Shown piece after piece: positions 1 through 7,320 of a stretch of 32,762 bases of DNA. The translations under genes were made by a program, and so were the position numbers. The stretch's first letter is position 1; the number at the start of each line of letters is the position of its first letter. The stretch covers positions 1 to 32,762 of the forward strand of contig PABM01000021.1 of the NCBI GenBank assembly GCA_002702745.1. The letters run 5' to 3'. Origin of the DNA: Flavobacteriaceae bacterium. Its GTDB lineage: Bacteria > Bacteroidota > Bacteroidia > Flavobacteriales > Flavobacteriaceae. Under the pieces are notes generated by a model, which saw only the letters and a list, made by a program, of their open reading frames with translations, was not told where the DNA came from and ran no database searches.

Positions 1-93
1 AATAATTAGAGATTTACCACAAATATCTCTTAAAAGTTTATTTGGTAATCTCATTGAATCCAATCTAGCAGGAATTACAGCGGCTATTTTCAT
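1..93 (-). CDS. kdsB: 3-deoxy-manno-octulosonate cytidylyltransferase, N-terminal fragment
   Basis: Only the first 31 codons lie in the window; the gene runs off the left edge. The peptide starts MKIAAVIPARLDSMRLPNK and continues with LLRDICGKSLI, the nucleotide-binding N-terminal signature of CMP-KDO synthetases (IPAR...S.R.P.K.L..I.GK). The family activates KDO with CTP in the cytoplasm for lipopolysaccharide inner-core synthesis. The ATG lies 23 bases after the stop of the helicase upstream on the same strand. A TAATTTTG box at 98-105 sits exactly 4 nt before the ATG, so the gene may have its own promoter and a leaderless transcript. The identification rests on a short but characteristic N-terminus. 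Confidence 0.82.
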   Translation of the reverse strand, partial: MKIAAVIPARLDSMRLPNKLLRDICGKSLII

Positions 94-97
94 ATAA

Positions 98-105
98 CAA
101 AATTA
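98..105 (-). promoter_or_regulatory. Bacteroidetes -7 box of kdsB (leaderless type)
   Basis: On the minus strand TAATTTTG matches the Bacteroidetes -7 consensus TAnnTTTG at all six fixed positions. It is separated from the kdsB ATG by 4 nt, which would place transcription start at or next to the A of the ATG. No clear -33 TTTG is visible. Confidence 0.5.
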
Positions 106-116
106 ATATTTAATCA

Positions 117-1535
117 TTAGTTTAAAAATTCTTGATCAAAACCTATTAAATGAAGTTTGTTTTTAGCTCTTGTTACTGCTGTGTAAAGCCATCTAAAAAA
201 ATCTTCATCCATTCCATTAGGGAGATAAGGAAACTCTAAAAAAATTGAATTCCATTGACCACCTTGTGACTTATGACAAGTAAAAGAATAAGCAAATTTA
301 ACCTGTAATGCATTAAAGTATTTGTTATTTTTTACTCCTAAATGTCTTTTATATTTAGTTTTAATATTCATATAATCTTTTAGTATTTCTTGATACAACT
401 TATTTAGCTGATCGTAATCTAAAGATGAACTATTTATATATAAAGAATCTAATATTAAAACTGTTTCAAAAGGTTTAATTCCAGGATAATCAACCAATGA
501 TATTTTTACCTCAGCAAATTTAAACCCATATATATTACTAAGTTTATGTATTTCTTCAATTCTTATAATATCTCCATTTGCAATAAATCCAATATCTTTT
601 TTATTATCTAACCAATAATAATTGTTTTTGATAACCATTAATAGATCCCCAACGGAAATTATATTTTCATTAAATAATATTTTATCCCTTACACCTTTGT
701 TGTATAAATTTGCTCTTTTATTAGATCTTACAATTACTGCTGTTTCTTCAACACCAAATTCATTATATGAATCTTGAATAAGATTCATCAAATGTTCACC
801 ATCCTCTACTCTAATTATATCCTGGAAACCATTTATTTTAAATTTAATGTTATCAAAAATATTATTTTCTATTTGATCTCTAATTAAGGTAGCATATGAT
901 AATATACCGGAGTTTAAATCTTGTCTAACAACTTCTGTTAACTCAATAGAGATAATGTTTTTATTATACTCTTCTTTTAAAAACTTTTCGTTTAAAGCGT
1001 ATGAAATATTTGACTTTATCGGAGGTAACTGGGCAGAATCTCCTATTATTAATAGCTTACATTTAAATCCTGAATAAACATATTTAACAATATTATCTAA
1101 TAAGGACTGAGAAAATAGGCCAACACCATCATTTCTATTAGTTCCTATCATAGATGCCTCATCAACAACAAAGAGAGTGTTTTTATGTTTATTAACTCTC
1201 AATGAGAATTCTAGATTACCTGAAAAATTGTTTTTTGTATAAAAAATTTCTTTATGAACGGTATAGGCCTCTTTATTACAATATCCAGAAAGAACTTTTG
1301 CTGACCTACCCGTCGGCGCTAATAAAACTGCGGTTTTTTTTATCTTCCACAAATTTTTAACAATATTAGAAATAATATATGTTTTTCCTGTACCAGCATA
1401 CCCTTTTAAAAGAAATATTGAGTCATTTTTTTTATCATTAATAAAAAAAACGATTTTTTCTAATGCTAAATCTTGTTTTGTAGTTAGTTCACTTTGGAGG
1501 CCCTTTTTAATAATTACTGATAGATTATCCTCCAT
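117..1535 (-). CDS. SF1 ATP-dependent DNA helicase (RecD/Pif1-like)
   Basis: A 472-residue superfamily 1 helicase. Walker A is GYAGTGKT (residues 45-52), the Walker B/DEAS motif is near 124-128, and motif III is IIGDSAQLPPI (163-173). The C-terminal UvrD-like domain carries CHKSQG (about 420-425) and the motif VI-like YTAVTRAKN (about 451-458). This order of motifs fits the SF1B RecD/Pif1/Dda group, which unwinds DNA 5' to 3'. The protein is much shorter than RecD2 and lacks an obvious RecD2 N-terminal region, so it is best called RecD-like. It is followed 23 bases downstream by kdsB on the same strand. The ATG at 1535 starts MEDNLSVI. A TATATTTG box lies at 1557-1564. The cellular role is not deducible; repair or recombination is the likely setting. 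Confidence 0.85.
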   Translation of the reverse strand: MEDNLSVIIKKGLQSELTTKQDLALEKIVFFINDKKNDSIFLLKGYAGTGKTYIISNIVKNLWKIKKTAVLLAPTGRSAKVLSGYCNKEAYTVHKEIFYTKNNFSGNLEFSLRVNKHKNTLFVVDEASMIGTNRNDGVGLFSQSLLDNIVKYVYSGFKCKLLIIGDSAQLPPIKSNISYALNEKFLKEEYNKNIISIELTEVVRQDLNSGILSYATLIRDQIENNIFDNIKFKINGFQDIIRVEDGEHLMNLIQDSYNEFGVEETAVIVRSNKRANLYNKGVRDKILFNENIISVGDLLMVIKNNYYWLDNKKDIGFIANGDIIRIEEIHKLSNIYGFKFAEVKISLVDYPGIKPFETVLILDSLYINSSSLDYDQLNKLYQEILKDYMNIKTKYKRHLGVKNNKYFNALQVKFAYSFTCHKSQGGQWNSIFLEFPYLPNGMDEDFFRWLYTAVTRAKNKLHLIGFDQEFLN

Positions 1536-1556
1536 TTTAGAATATTATTGTATTAT

Positions 1557-1564
1557 CAAATATA
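1557..1564 (-). promoter_or_regulatory. Putative -7 box for the helicase gene
   Basis: TATATTTG on the minus strand matches TAnnTTTG. It lies 21 nt before the helicase ATG in the 108-base divergent spacer. No convincing -33 TTTG is seen at 17-23 nt, so this rests on the -7 box alone. Confidence 0.35.
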
Positions 1565-1610
1565 TAAATGTTTTTTGTTGTCTTAGATTTTTACAAATAA
1601 AAAAAAATTG

Positions 1611-1618
1611 TAGTTTTG
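1611..1618 (+). promoter_or_regulatory. Putative -7 box for the 1644-3695 operon
   Basis: TAGTTTTG matches TAnnTTTG and lies 25 nt before the first ATG of the operon that ends with rsmD. The upstream sequence is a long A/T run without a clear -33 element. Confidence 0.4.
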
Positions 1619-1643
1619 TTTATCTTATAAATAACTCCAAACC

Positions 1644-2381
1644 ATGATGAAAATCCTTTTATTTCTATCCATTCCAATTACTCTTGCAATAGTTTATTTC
1701 GTAAGAACCAAAATGCAAGACAAACATAAACCTTATGTATTAGGAAGTTTATGGACATTGATTTTACTTTTTGGTTTTCTTTTATTTTCATCCATATATG
1801 ATGAAATTAAATTTGATGAAGTTAAAAATGCTAGATATCAGGTTGTAATAAAAAACTTAAAAGACATTAGAGATACTCAGTTAGCGCACAGAACAGTTAA
1901 AGGAGAGTTTCAAAATAATTGGGATACTTTAGTGAAGTTTATTGAAGTTGACTCATTTACAATCACACAAAGAAGAGATTCAAGCGTTATTGACAAGGAA
2001 ATGACTAAAAGATATGGTGGTGTTAAAACATATAAAGACATTGTCATTGTTGATACACTAGGTTTTGTTTCAGTTAAGGACTCTTTATTTGGATTTGATT
2101 CTAGATACCAAACTATGATGTATGTTCCATTCTCTAAAAGCGACGATACTAAATTTGAACTAAAAGCAGGTTATTTGAATCAAAATGGAATAGATATCCC
2201 AGTCTTTGAAGCTCAGGTTAAAAAGAAAGTAATTCTTCACGATCAGTCTCTAAATTTGGTTTTAAAAGAGAATCAAGTTCAATCAGTAGATGGAGTAAAT
2301 GGCTCATCGCTAAAAATTGGTTCTATGAATGAAGTTAATACAAATGGGAATTGGCCTAAAAATTACTCAAAAGATAAATAA
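1644..2381 (+). CDS. Uncharacterised two-TM protein, conserved in Bacteroidetes
   Basis: A 245-residue protein (244 if the second of two tandem ATGs is used). Two hydrophobic segments at about residues 4-20 and 31-52 predict an inner-membrane hairpin. A charged extracytoplasmic or cytoplasmic domain follows. Residues about 60-100 (NLKDIRDTQLAHRTVKGEF then NNWDTLVKFI) have the helix-plus-short-loop look of pseudopilin-like segments, in which an alpha-helix leads to a Y/F-x-x-[DN]-W/F-D-x-L motif. The end (LKIGSMNEVNTNGNW) resembles what I recall of a conserved Bacteroidetes hypothetical family ending in a GNW-like motif. No enzymatic motif is visible. The 3' end overlaps the DUF3822 gene, so the two are probably translationally coupled. 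It is the first gene of the operon with DUF3822 and rsmD. Function unknown; the pseudopilin resemblance is inference. Confidence 0.75.
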   Translation: MMKILLFLSIPITLAIVYFVRTKMQDKHKPYVLGSLWTLILLFGFLLFSSIYDEIKFDEVKNARYQVVIKNLKDIRDTQLAHRTVKGEFQNNWDTLVKFIEVDSFTITQRRDSSVIDKEMTKRYGGVKTYKDIVIVDTLGFVSVKDSLFGFDSRYQTMMYVPFSKSDDTKFELKAGYLNQNGIDIPVFEAQVKKKVILHDQSLNLVLKENQVQSVDGVNGSSLKIGSMNEVNTNGNWPKNYSKDK

Positions 2382-3168
2382 TTCAAACGATAATATTAAT
2401 AACAATACACTTTCAATTCATATAAATGAAAATTGGGTTGTATTTTGTTTATTTTCTCAAGAAAAATTAATTGATATAGATAAGGTTGTTTTTCTAGCTA
2501 AAAAGACTCCTACATTTCTGTTAAAAACAATCAAAAAATACATAAAATCTATAACAGAAACAAAAGCACCAAAAGCAGTAAAATTAATTTACTATGATAA
2601 AAGCTCAACGTTAGTTCCTTCTGTTTTATTTGATGAAAAAAATTCTTTGAATTTTTTAAAGTATAATACTAACATCAAAATCAACGATCTTGCAGCAAAT
2701 GACAGTATTTTAAACAATGAGGTAACAAATGTCTTTATACCTTATGTAAATATCAATAACTATATATTTGATAAATTTAAAACATTTGATTTTTTCCACT
2801 ATTCTTCTCTTTTGATACAGCTTTTAAGTTTAGAAATTTCAGATAATTTTTCAGAAAAATTTTTTTTAAATTTAAATGATGGATTTATAGATATTTTATA
2901 TTTCAAGAATAAAAAACTTGAATTCTATAATACCTTTGACCACTCGTGTAATGAAGATATTTTATATTATCTTTTATTCTGCTTAAATCAACTTAATCTT
3001 AATCCTGATAAAACACATGTAGCATGTTCTGGCAATATAAGTCTAGATTCAAAAATTTATGAGCTATTATATACATATGTTAGAAATGTTGAATTATTAA
3101 ATTTTGATGAAATTGAAGGAATAAACTCTGATATAATCAAGTCTAATATTTTATTTAGAAATTTCTAA
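2329..3168 (+). CDS. DUF3822 family protein (possible actin-like/PilM-like fold)
   Basis: A 279-residue soluble protein that I recognise as DUF3822, a Bacteroidetes family commonly encoded next to rsmD. The N-terminal part (LSIHINENWVVFCLF) and second-lobe segments (FFLNLNDGFIDILYFKNKKL, then EDILYYLLFCLNQLNLNPDK and VACSGNIS) alternate like the two lobes of actin-fold PilM/GspL proteins. The phosphate-loop residues look degraded (NDG instead of DxG), so ATP binding is doubtful. Two ATGs are possible, 2329 and 2344. Both lie inside the upstream gene, giving a 53- or 38-base overlap, and homologues usually begin close to the LSIHI strand, so the first dozen residues are uncertain. The stop overlaps the rsmD ATG (TAATG), indicating coupling. 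The family assignment is fairly secure; the fold analogy is inference. Confidence 0.8.
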   Translation: MKLIQMGIGLKITQKINNSNDNINNNTLSIHINENWVVFCLFSQEKLIDIDKVVFLAKKTPTFLLKTIKKYIKSITETKAPKAVKLIYYDKSSTLVPSVLFDEKNSLNFLKYNTNIKINDLAANDSILNNEVTNVFIPYVNINNYIFDKFKTFDFFHYSSLLIQLLSLEISDNFSEKFFLNLNDGFIDILYFKNKKLEFYNTFDHSCNEDILYYLLFCLNQLNLNPDKTHVACSGNISLDSKIYELLYTYVRNVELLNFDEIEGINSDIIKSNILFRNF

Positions 3169-3695
3169 TGAGAATAATATCTGGAAAATTTGGGGGAAGA
3201 AGAATAGTTGTTCCGAAAAATTTACCCATTAGACCTACAACCAATTTAGCAAAAGAAAGTATTTTTAATATTATAACTAATAAATCTGATTTAAAGAATT
3301 TAAAAATTGCTGATACGTTTTCAGGTTCTGGTTTAATTGGTTTAGAATTTATTTCAAGAGGAGCTGATGTAATTTTTGTTGAAAAAAATATAAAATGTTT
3401 TAAACACATAGTTAAAACACTTAAGCTTCTAGGACTTAACAACAAGGTTTTCAAATCTGATGTTTTTAAATATCTACAAACATCTGAGCAAAAATTTGAC
3501 TATATATTTGCTGATCCACCATATAAGTTCTCATATGAGCAATATTTACAGTTAATTAAGTTGATAGTTAATAATAATTTAAGAACTGATGGCTTGTTAA
3601 TTATAGAACATTTTAAAAAAAATGATTTCTCTGATATTTCTGAGTTTGAAGAGCGTCGAGATTATGGTGATTGTTCCTTTTCTTTTTTCAAATAA
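3168..3695 (+). CDS. rsmD: 16S rRNA (guanine966-N2)-methyltransferase RsmD
   Basis: A 175-residue Rossmann methyltransferase. The N-terminus MRIISGKFGGRRI with RPTTNLAKESIFNII is the RsmD signature. The SAM-binding motif I is DTFSGSGLIGLE (about residues 49-60), and the catalytic motif IV is FADPPY (about 114-119). The family methylates N2 of G966 of 16S rRNA in the assembled 30S subunit, using SAM. The ATG shares a base with the upstream stop, so it is coupled to DUF3822. The stop is followed immediately by a strong hairpin terminator at 3694-3719. The length is typical for the family. Confidence 0.95.
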   Translation: MRIISGKFGGRRIVVPKNLPIRPTTNLAKESIFNIITNKSDLKNLKIADTFSGSGLIGLEFISRGADVIFVEKNIKCFKHIVKTLKLLGLNNKVFKSDVFKYLQTSEQKFDYIFADPPYKFSYEQYLQLIKLIVNNNLRTDGLLIIEHFKKNDFSDISEFEERRDYGDCSFSFFK

Positions 3696-3719
3696 AAAAA
3701 GCGGGTATTACCCGCTTTT
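3694..3719 (+). terminator. Bidirectional terminator shared by rsmD and rnpB
   Basis: GCGGGT-ATT-ACCCGC (3701-3715) is a 6-bp GC-rich stem with a 3-nt loop, flanked by seven A on the left and four T on the right. Read rightwards it ends the rsmD operon. Read leftwards, the A-run becomes a U-tail just past the 3' end of RNase P RNA. Confidence 0.85.
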
Positions 3720-4010
3720 CTGTGAATCTATAAGCCGAATTCTGTACTTTATTAAAGCTCTTGTCATTTATCTTGATATATAGTTACCCATATATTCTAG
3801 CTGCCTACCCTCCAACATTAAGCGTACAACTCTTAAAAGCTGGTTTACATGGCATTTCACCGCACAGAGTTTACATGATTTCACTACAGCATTACCTGTA
3901 CATACTTTCTGTTGCACTTTTCCTAACCTTTCAGTTGATGGTCGTTAACCATTGTGCTGTACTTTGGTGTTCGGACTTTCCTCTATATAATAGCGACAAG
4001 ACGATTCACA
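3720..4010 (-). ncRNA. rnpB: RNase P RNA (catalytic subunit)
   Basis: Read on the minus strand, the segment contains the universal P4-region sequence GAGGAAAGUCCGAACACC near the 5' end (about 3967-3984). It also contains the 3' signature ACAGAAUUCGGCUUAUAGAU (about 3727-3746). The ends pair as P1: UGUGAAUC (4010-4003) with GAUUCACA (3728-3721), 8 bp. The length of about 290 nt is compatible with a compact bacterial type A RNA. It matures the 5' ends of tRNAs. It has a TATATTTG box 4 nt upstream and shares a terminator with rsmD. An 87-codon open frame on the plus strand across this interval is an artefact of the RNA gene. Confidence 0.93.
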
Positions 4011-4013
4011 CTG

Positions 4014-4021
4014 CAAATATA
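4014..4021 (-). promoter_or_regulatory. -7 promoter box of rnpB
   Basis: TATATTTG on the minus strand matches TAnnTTTG exactly and ends 4 nt before the first P1-paired bases of RNase P RNA. Because the RNA 5' end is fixed by P1, this calibrates the box-to-start spacing for this genome. No clear -33 TTTG is seen. Confidence 0.6.
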
Positions 4022-4056
4022 TGAATGTTAATATAAATACATAATTAAAAGATTTA

Positions 4057-4091
4057 TTTGATAAAAAAATCTTGTCATTTTCCTATATTTA
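4057..4091 (+). promoter_or_regulatory. Possible dnaX promoter
   Basis: TTTG (4057-4060) and TATATTTA (4084-4091, one mismatch to TAnnTTTG) are spaced 23 bases apart. This is at the long end for Bacteroidetes promoters. They lie 26 nt before the dnaX ATG at 4118. The in-frame TTG at 4058 falls inside this element and is unlikely to be the translation start. Confidence 0.3.
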
Positions 4092-4117
4092 ATCAGACAT
4101 TTAATTCTCTAAACAAT

Positions 4118-5740
4118 ATGAGTGAATTTTTAGTTTCTGCACGAAAATATAGACCTGTTAACTTCGAAGATGTTGTTGGTCAGGAAACAATTACTACTAC
4201 TCTAAAAAATGCTATTAAAAATAATAAATTAGCTCAAGCACTATTATTTACAGGTCCCAGAGGTGTAGGTAAAACAAGTTGTGCAAGAATTGTTGCAAGA
4301 GAAATAAATAGTTTTGAAATCAATGATGATAATTCTTATAATATCTTTGAGCTTGATGCTGCATCTAACAACGGAGTTGAAGGAATTAGAAATCTAATTG
4401 ATCAAACGAGAATTCCACCTCAAATTGGTAAGTATAAAGTATATATTATTGATGAAGTACATATGTTGTCATCAGGAGCATTTAATGCTTTTTTGAAAAC
4501 TTTAGAAGAACCCCCTGCTCATTGTATTTTTATTCTAGCTACAACGGAAAAACACAAAATTATCCCAACAATACTGTCAAGATGTCAAATTTATAATTTT
4601 AAAAGAATAACAAATAATGATATCATTATACATCTTAAAAATATTTGCGCATTAGAAAAAATAGAAAGTGATAATGATGCTTTAATTCAAATTGCAAATA
4701 AATGTGATGGAGCTATGAGAGATGCATTACAACTTTTTGATAAAGTTGTTGGTATCAATAAAAAAATAACTTCAGAAATGGTTTTAGAAAACCTAAACTC
4801 TGTAAGTTTTGAAATGTACTTAGAAATTATCAATGTAATAAATGAAAAAGACATCCCTAACTTAATAAATCTTACTAACACAGTATTAGACATGGGTATT
4901 TCAGGGGACTTATTTATTTCAGGAATATCATCATTCTACAGAGATGTTTTAGTAAGTAAAAATGAGCTATCTCACAAACTTTTGAATTATGATGAGTCTA
5001 AAGTTAAAATCTTGATTGAATTGGGGTCAAAGATTGAATATAATACCATTATTGAATATTTAAATATACTTAATGAGGCTGAAATAAATTTTCAAAAAAG
5101 TTTAAATCAAAGGTTATTGATTGAACTAACACTTTTAAAAATTTCATCACTTGAGTTTGACGACAAAAAAAAAAAATTTAAATATCAATTAATACCAGTA
5201 TCAACTTTTCAGAGCCAATTATTTAGAGAGCACAAATCAAAAGTTAAAATACAGAAAGAAAAAAAACCAATTGCAAATATAAATATTGCTGACTTTGAAA
5301 CCTCTACTCTTTCACTTAAAAGTTTAGAAAAAAACAAATCAGAAATTGATCATAAACTAGTTGAGAATGAAATTTATGATGAAAAAAATATTTCCTCAGA
5401 GGATATAATTGAGACGTGGAATGAATATGCTAAAATTCAAGAAGATAAAGGAAAGTATAATATAGCATCAATTCTACGAATTTCAACTCCTGGTTTTGAA
5501 AAAAATACTATCATATATAGTGTGCCTAATAATACAACTTCCCTAGAGATTGACTTTGAAAAACAGCAATTACTTTTATTTTTTAGAACAAAGTTAAAAT
5601 CAAAAATAGATTTAACTGTAAGCGTAGACAAAAAGATAGAAAGCAAAAAAGCATATACTAACAAAGAGAAATATCTGTTGCTAAAAGAAAAAAATCCTTT
5701 AATTGATAATTTAAAGGATGAATTTAAATTATCAATCTAA
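4118..5740 (+). CDS. dnaX: DNA polymerase III subunit gamma/tau
   Basis: A 540-residue clamp-loader ATPase. Translation most likely begins at 4118 (MSEFLVSARKYRP), the conserved DnaX N-terminus, not at an in-frame TTG 60 bases upstream. Walker A is GPRGVGKT (46-53), Walker B/DEVH is at 112-115, and the sensor/arginine-finger motif is SRC (154-156). The stretch between Walker A and NIFELDAASNN contains no zinc-binding cysteine cluster; the shortened insert agrees with what I recall of Bacteroidetes DnaX. Domain III ends near LLIELTLLKISSLE (about 335-348). The C-terminal half ends with a region (KNPLIDNLKDEF) also familiar from flavobacterial DnaX, so this is a tau-length product. A run of twelve A at 5165-5176 lies directly after domain III. 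The 3' end overlaps ppx by 17 bases, convergently. Confidence 0.95.
   Translation: MSEFLVSARKYRPVNFEDVVGQETITTTLKNAIKNNKLAQALLFTGPRGVGKTSCARIVAREINSFEINDDNSYNIFELDAASNNGVEGIRNLIDQTRIPPQIGKYKVYIIDEVHMLSSGAFNAFLKTLEEPPAHCIFILATTEKHKIIPTILSRCQIYNFKRITNNDIIIHLKNICALEKIESDNDALIQIANKCDGAMRDALQLFDKVVGINKKITSEMVLENLNSVSFEMYLEIINVINEKDIPNLINLTNTVLDMGISGDLFISGISSFYRDVLVSKNELSHKLLNYDESKVKILIELGSKIEYNTIIEYLNILNEAEINFQKSLNQRLLIELTLLKISSLEFDDKKKKFKYQLIPVSTFQSQLFREHKSKVKIQKEKKPIANINIADFETSTLSLKSLEKNKSEIDHKLVENEIYDEKNISSEDIIETWNEYAKIQEDKGKYNIASILRISTPGFEKNTIIYSVPNNTTSLEIDFEKQQLLLFFRTKLKSKIDLTVSVDKKIESKKAYTNKEKYLLLKEKNPLIDNLKDEFKLSI
5165..5176 (+). other. A12 slippery tract in dnaX
   Basis: Twelve consecutive A encode four Lys (codons 350-353). 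One extra A gives K-K-K-K-I-stop (TAA). One missing A gives K-K-K-N-L-N-I-N-stop. Both shifts truncate the protein just after domain III, at about 354-357 residues. Confidence 0.6.
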
Positions 5741-6638
5741 GCAATTGCCCTTCCTTATTATTTAAATGAATATGCCTTATAACTCCGTCAGCTAAGCCAA
5801 TTCTTGGCACTATGAATGATTTTGATTTTGAATATTTTAATGACTTCAAATATATATTTATAGCTGGAATTATAACATCTGCTCTATCTGCATTTAATTG
5901 AAGCTTAAAAATCCTATCCTCAAAAGACATACTCTTAACAAGAGAATTAATGTCTTCTAATTCACTAATATCAATTACTTGATTTATATTTTTTTTAGAA
6001 ATTTTTAAAATTTTATCTGCATTTCCTCCTGAACCTATAACAACAATATCTTTATAAAGTTTAGAATTATTTTCAATCCAGTTTTTAAAATTATGCCATG
6101 ATATGTCTTTAGTAATATTATTTAATGTTCTGACTGTTCCAATTTTAAATGATCTTGTATTAACGATTTTATTCTTAGAAATAAGATTTAACTCAGTACT
6201 TCCACCTCCAACATCAACATACAAGTAATTGTTTACTGGATTTTCCATAGTATCTAAAAAAAAATTAGCAATCATTAAAGCCTCTTTTTTTCCCGAAATT
6301 AAATCAATTTTAATGTTAATTTTTGATGATATATCTTCAATAATTTTAGTTGAATTCTTTGCTTCCCTCATAGCTGAAGTTGCTACTGCTTTAAACATAT
6401 AAACCTCATGCATTTGCATTAAAATTTTAAAAGCTTTTAAGGTTTTTTGAAGTTTTTTTAATTTTTTATCTGAAATTTTACCTTTAGAAAACACATCCTC
6501 ACCCAATCTTAAAGGAACTCTAACAAGGCTGATTTTTTTAAATTTCGTGTCTGTTTTATTTACTTTAATACTTTTTATGAGTAATCTAACAGCATTGGAA
6601 CCAATATCAATTGCTGCAAGCTTATGTATATTATTCAT
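5724..6638 (-). CDS. Ppx/GppA family phosphatase (exopolyphosphatase-like)
   Basis: A 304-residue protein of the sugar-kinase/actin-fold Ppx/GppA family, which hydrolyses terminal phosphates of polyphosphate or of pppGpp. The first phosphate motif is AAIDIGSNAVRLL (8-20), followed by VATSAMREAKN, the second phosphate motif YVDVGGGSTELNLI (about 138-151), and GSGGNADKI (about 202-210). The C-terminus has RADVIIPA and RIGLADGVI. Only the N-terminal catalytic module is present, with no C-terminal HD-like domain, as in short Bacteroidetes Ppx proteins. It starts 2 bases after the pdxH stop, so it is the last gene of that operon. It overlaps the 3' end of dnaX by 17 bases. Substrate preference cannot be decided from sequence. 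Confidence 0.88.
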   Translation of the reverse strand: MNNIHKLAAIDIGSNAVRLLIKSIKVNKTDTKFKKISLVRVPLRLGEDVFSKGKISDKKLKKLQKTLKAFKILMQMHEVYMFKAVATSAMREAKNSTKIIEDISSKINIKIDLISGKKEALMIANFFLDTMENPVNNYLYVDVGGGSTELNLISKNKIVNTRSFKIGTVRTLNNITKDISWHNFKNWIENNSKLYKDIVVIGSGGNADKILKISKKNINQVIDISELEDINSLVKSMSFEDRIFKLQLNADRADVIIPAINIYLKSLKYSKSKSFIVPRIGLADGVIRHIHLNNKEGQLLRLII

Positions 6639-6640
6639 AA

Positions 6641-7288
6641 TTAAGGACTTAATCTGTCAATTTTCCAAAGATTATCTACAAATTTATATCTAATTCTATC
6701 GTGTAATCTATTTTCTCCTCCTTGCCAGAATTCATATTCAATCGGATTTACGATAAACCCCCCCCAATTTTCAGGTCTAGAAATATCTTTATTATCAAAT
6801 TCTTGAATTAGTGAGTTAAATTTTTCAATAAGAAAATCTTTGGATGGAATTACTGAGCTTTGTCTTTCCGATACTAATGCACCAATTTGACTTCCTTTTG
6901 GTCTTGAATTAAAATATTTAGTACTTAAATCTTCATTAGTTTTTTTAGCATGTCCTTTAATAATAACCTGTCTTTCAAAATCCTCCCAAAAAAAAGAAAT
7001 TGAAACTTTATTATTGTTTTCAATTGAAATAGCCTTATTGCTATTGTAATTTGTAAAAAAAATAAAGCCCTCATTTGAGAAGAATTTTAGTAAAACAATA
7101 CGTGCATTTGGATACCCATTTGAATCTATTGTTGACAATGTCATCGCATTGACCTCAAATTTACTATCAGTTGATTTTACTTCTTTAAACCAATTATCAA
7201 ATAATGAAAATGGATTTGACGGTAGATTTACCTCCTCTAGACTATTCTGTGTATATGATTTCCTTAAATTACTTACATCTCTAAGCAT
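6641..7288 (-). CDS. pdxH: Pyridoxamine 5'-phosphate oxidase
   Basis: A 215-residue FMN-dependent oxidase that converts pyridoxamine or pyridoxine 5'-phosphate to pyridoxal 5'-phosphate. Recognisable blocks are AMTLSTIDSNGYPNARIVLL (FMN site), FFTNYNSNKA, ISFFWEDFERQVIIKG, SRPKGSQIGALVSERQS, and the C-terminal EFWQGGENRLHDRI with the terminal RLSP. The length is typical. It sits 32 bases after rnz and 2 bases before ppx on the same strand. A perfect TAAATTTG box ends 4 nt before its ATG, suggesting an internal, possibly leaderless promoter within the cluster. PLP made here serves the NifS-type and RocD enzymes found elsewhere in the window, though that link is general metabolism. Confidence 0.95.
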   Translation of the reverse strand: MLRDVSNLRKSYTQNSLEEVNLPSNPFSLFDNWFKEVKSTDSKFEVNAMTLSTIDSNGYPNARIVLLKFFSNEGFIFFTNYNSNKAISIENNNKVSISFFWEDFERQVIIKGHAKKTNEDLSTKYFNSRPKGSQIGALVSERQSSVIPSKDFLIEKFNSLIQEFDNKDISRPENWGGFIVNPIEYEFWQGGENRLHDRIRYKFVDNLWKIDRLSP

Positions 7289-7292
7289 AATA

Positions 7293-7300
7293 CAAATTTA
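7293..7300 (-). promoter_or_regulatory. Bacteroidetes -7 box of pdxH (leaderless type)
   Basis: TAAATTTG on the minus strand matches TAnnTTTG exactly and is followed by 4 nt and then the pdxH ATG. It lies in the 32-base rnz-pdxH gap and predicts a start site at the ATG itself. A -33 element is not evident. Confidence 0.5.
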
Positions 7301-7320
7301 AATAATAAATATTCTTAATT

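Noticed and set aside
3155..3454. A 99-codon minus-strand frame antisense to rsmD.
   Set aside because: It is a shadow of the rsmD coding sequence, with no start context and no recognisable family. The other short antisense frames within lon, rpsA, rny and dnaX were rejected for the same reason.
3761..4024. An 87-codon open frame on the plus strand.
   Set aside because: It lies wholly across the RNase P RNA gene on the other strand, and its predicted peptide has no family features.
4058..4117. A 20-codon N-terminal extension of DnaX from a TTG.
   Set aside because: The conserved protein starts at the ATG of 4118, and the extension overlaps the putative promoter.
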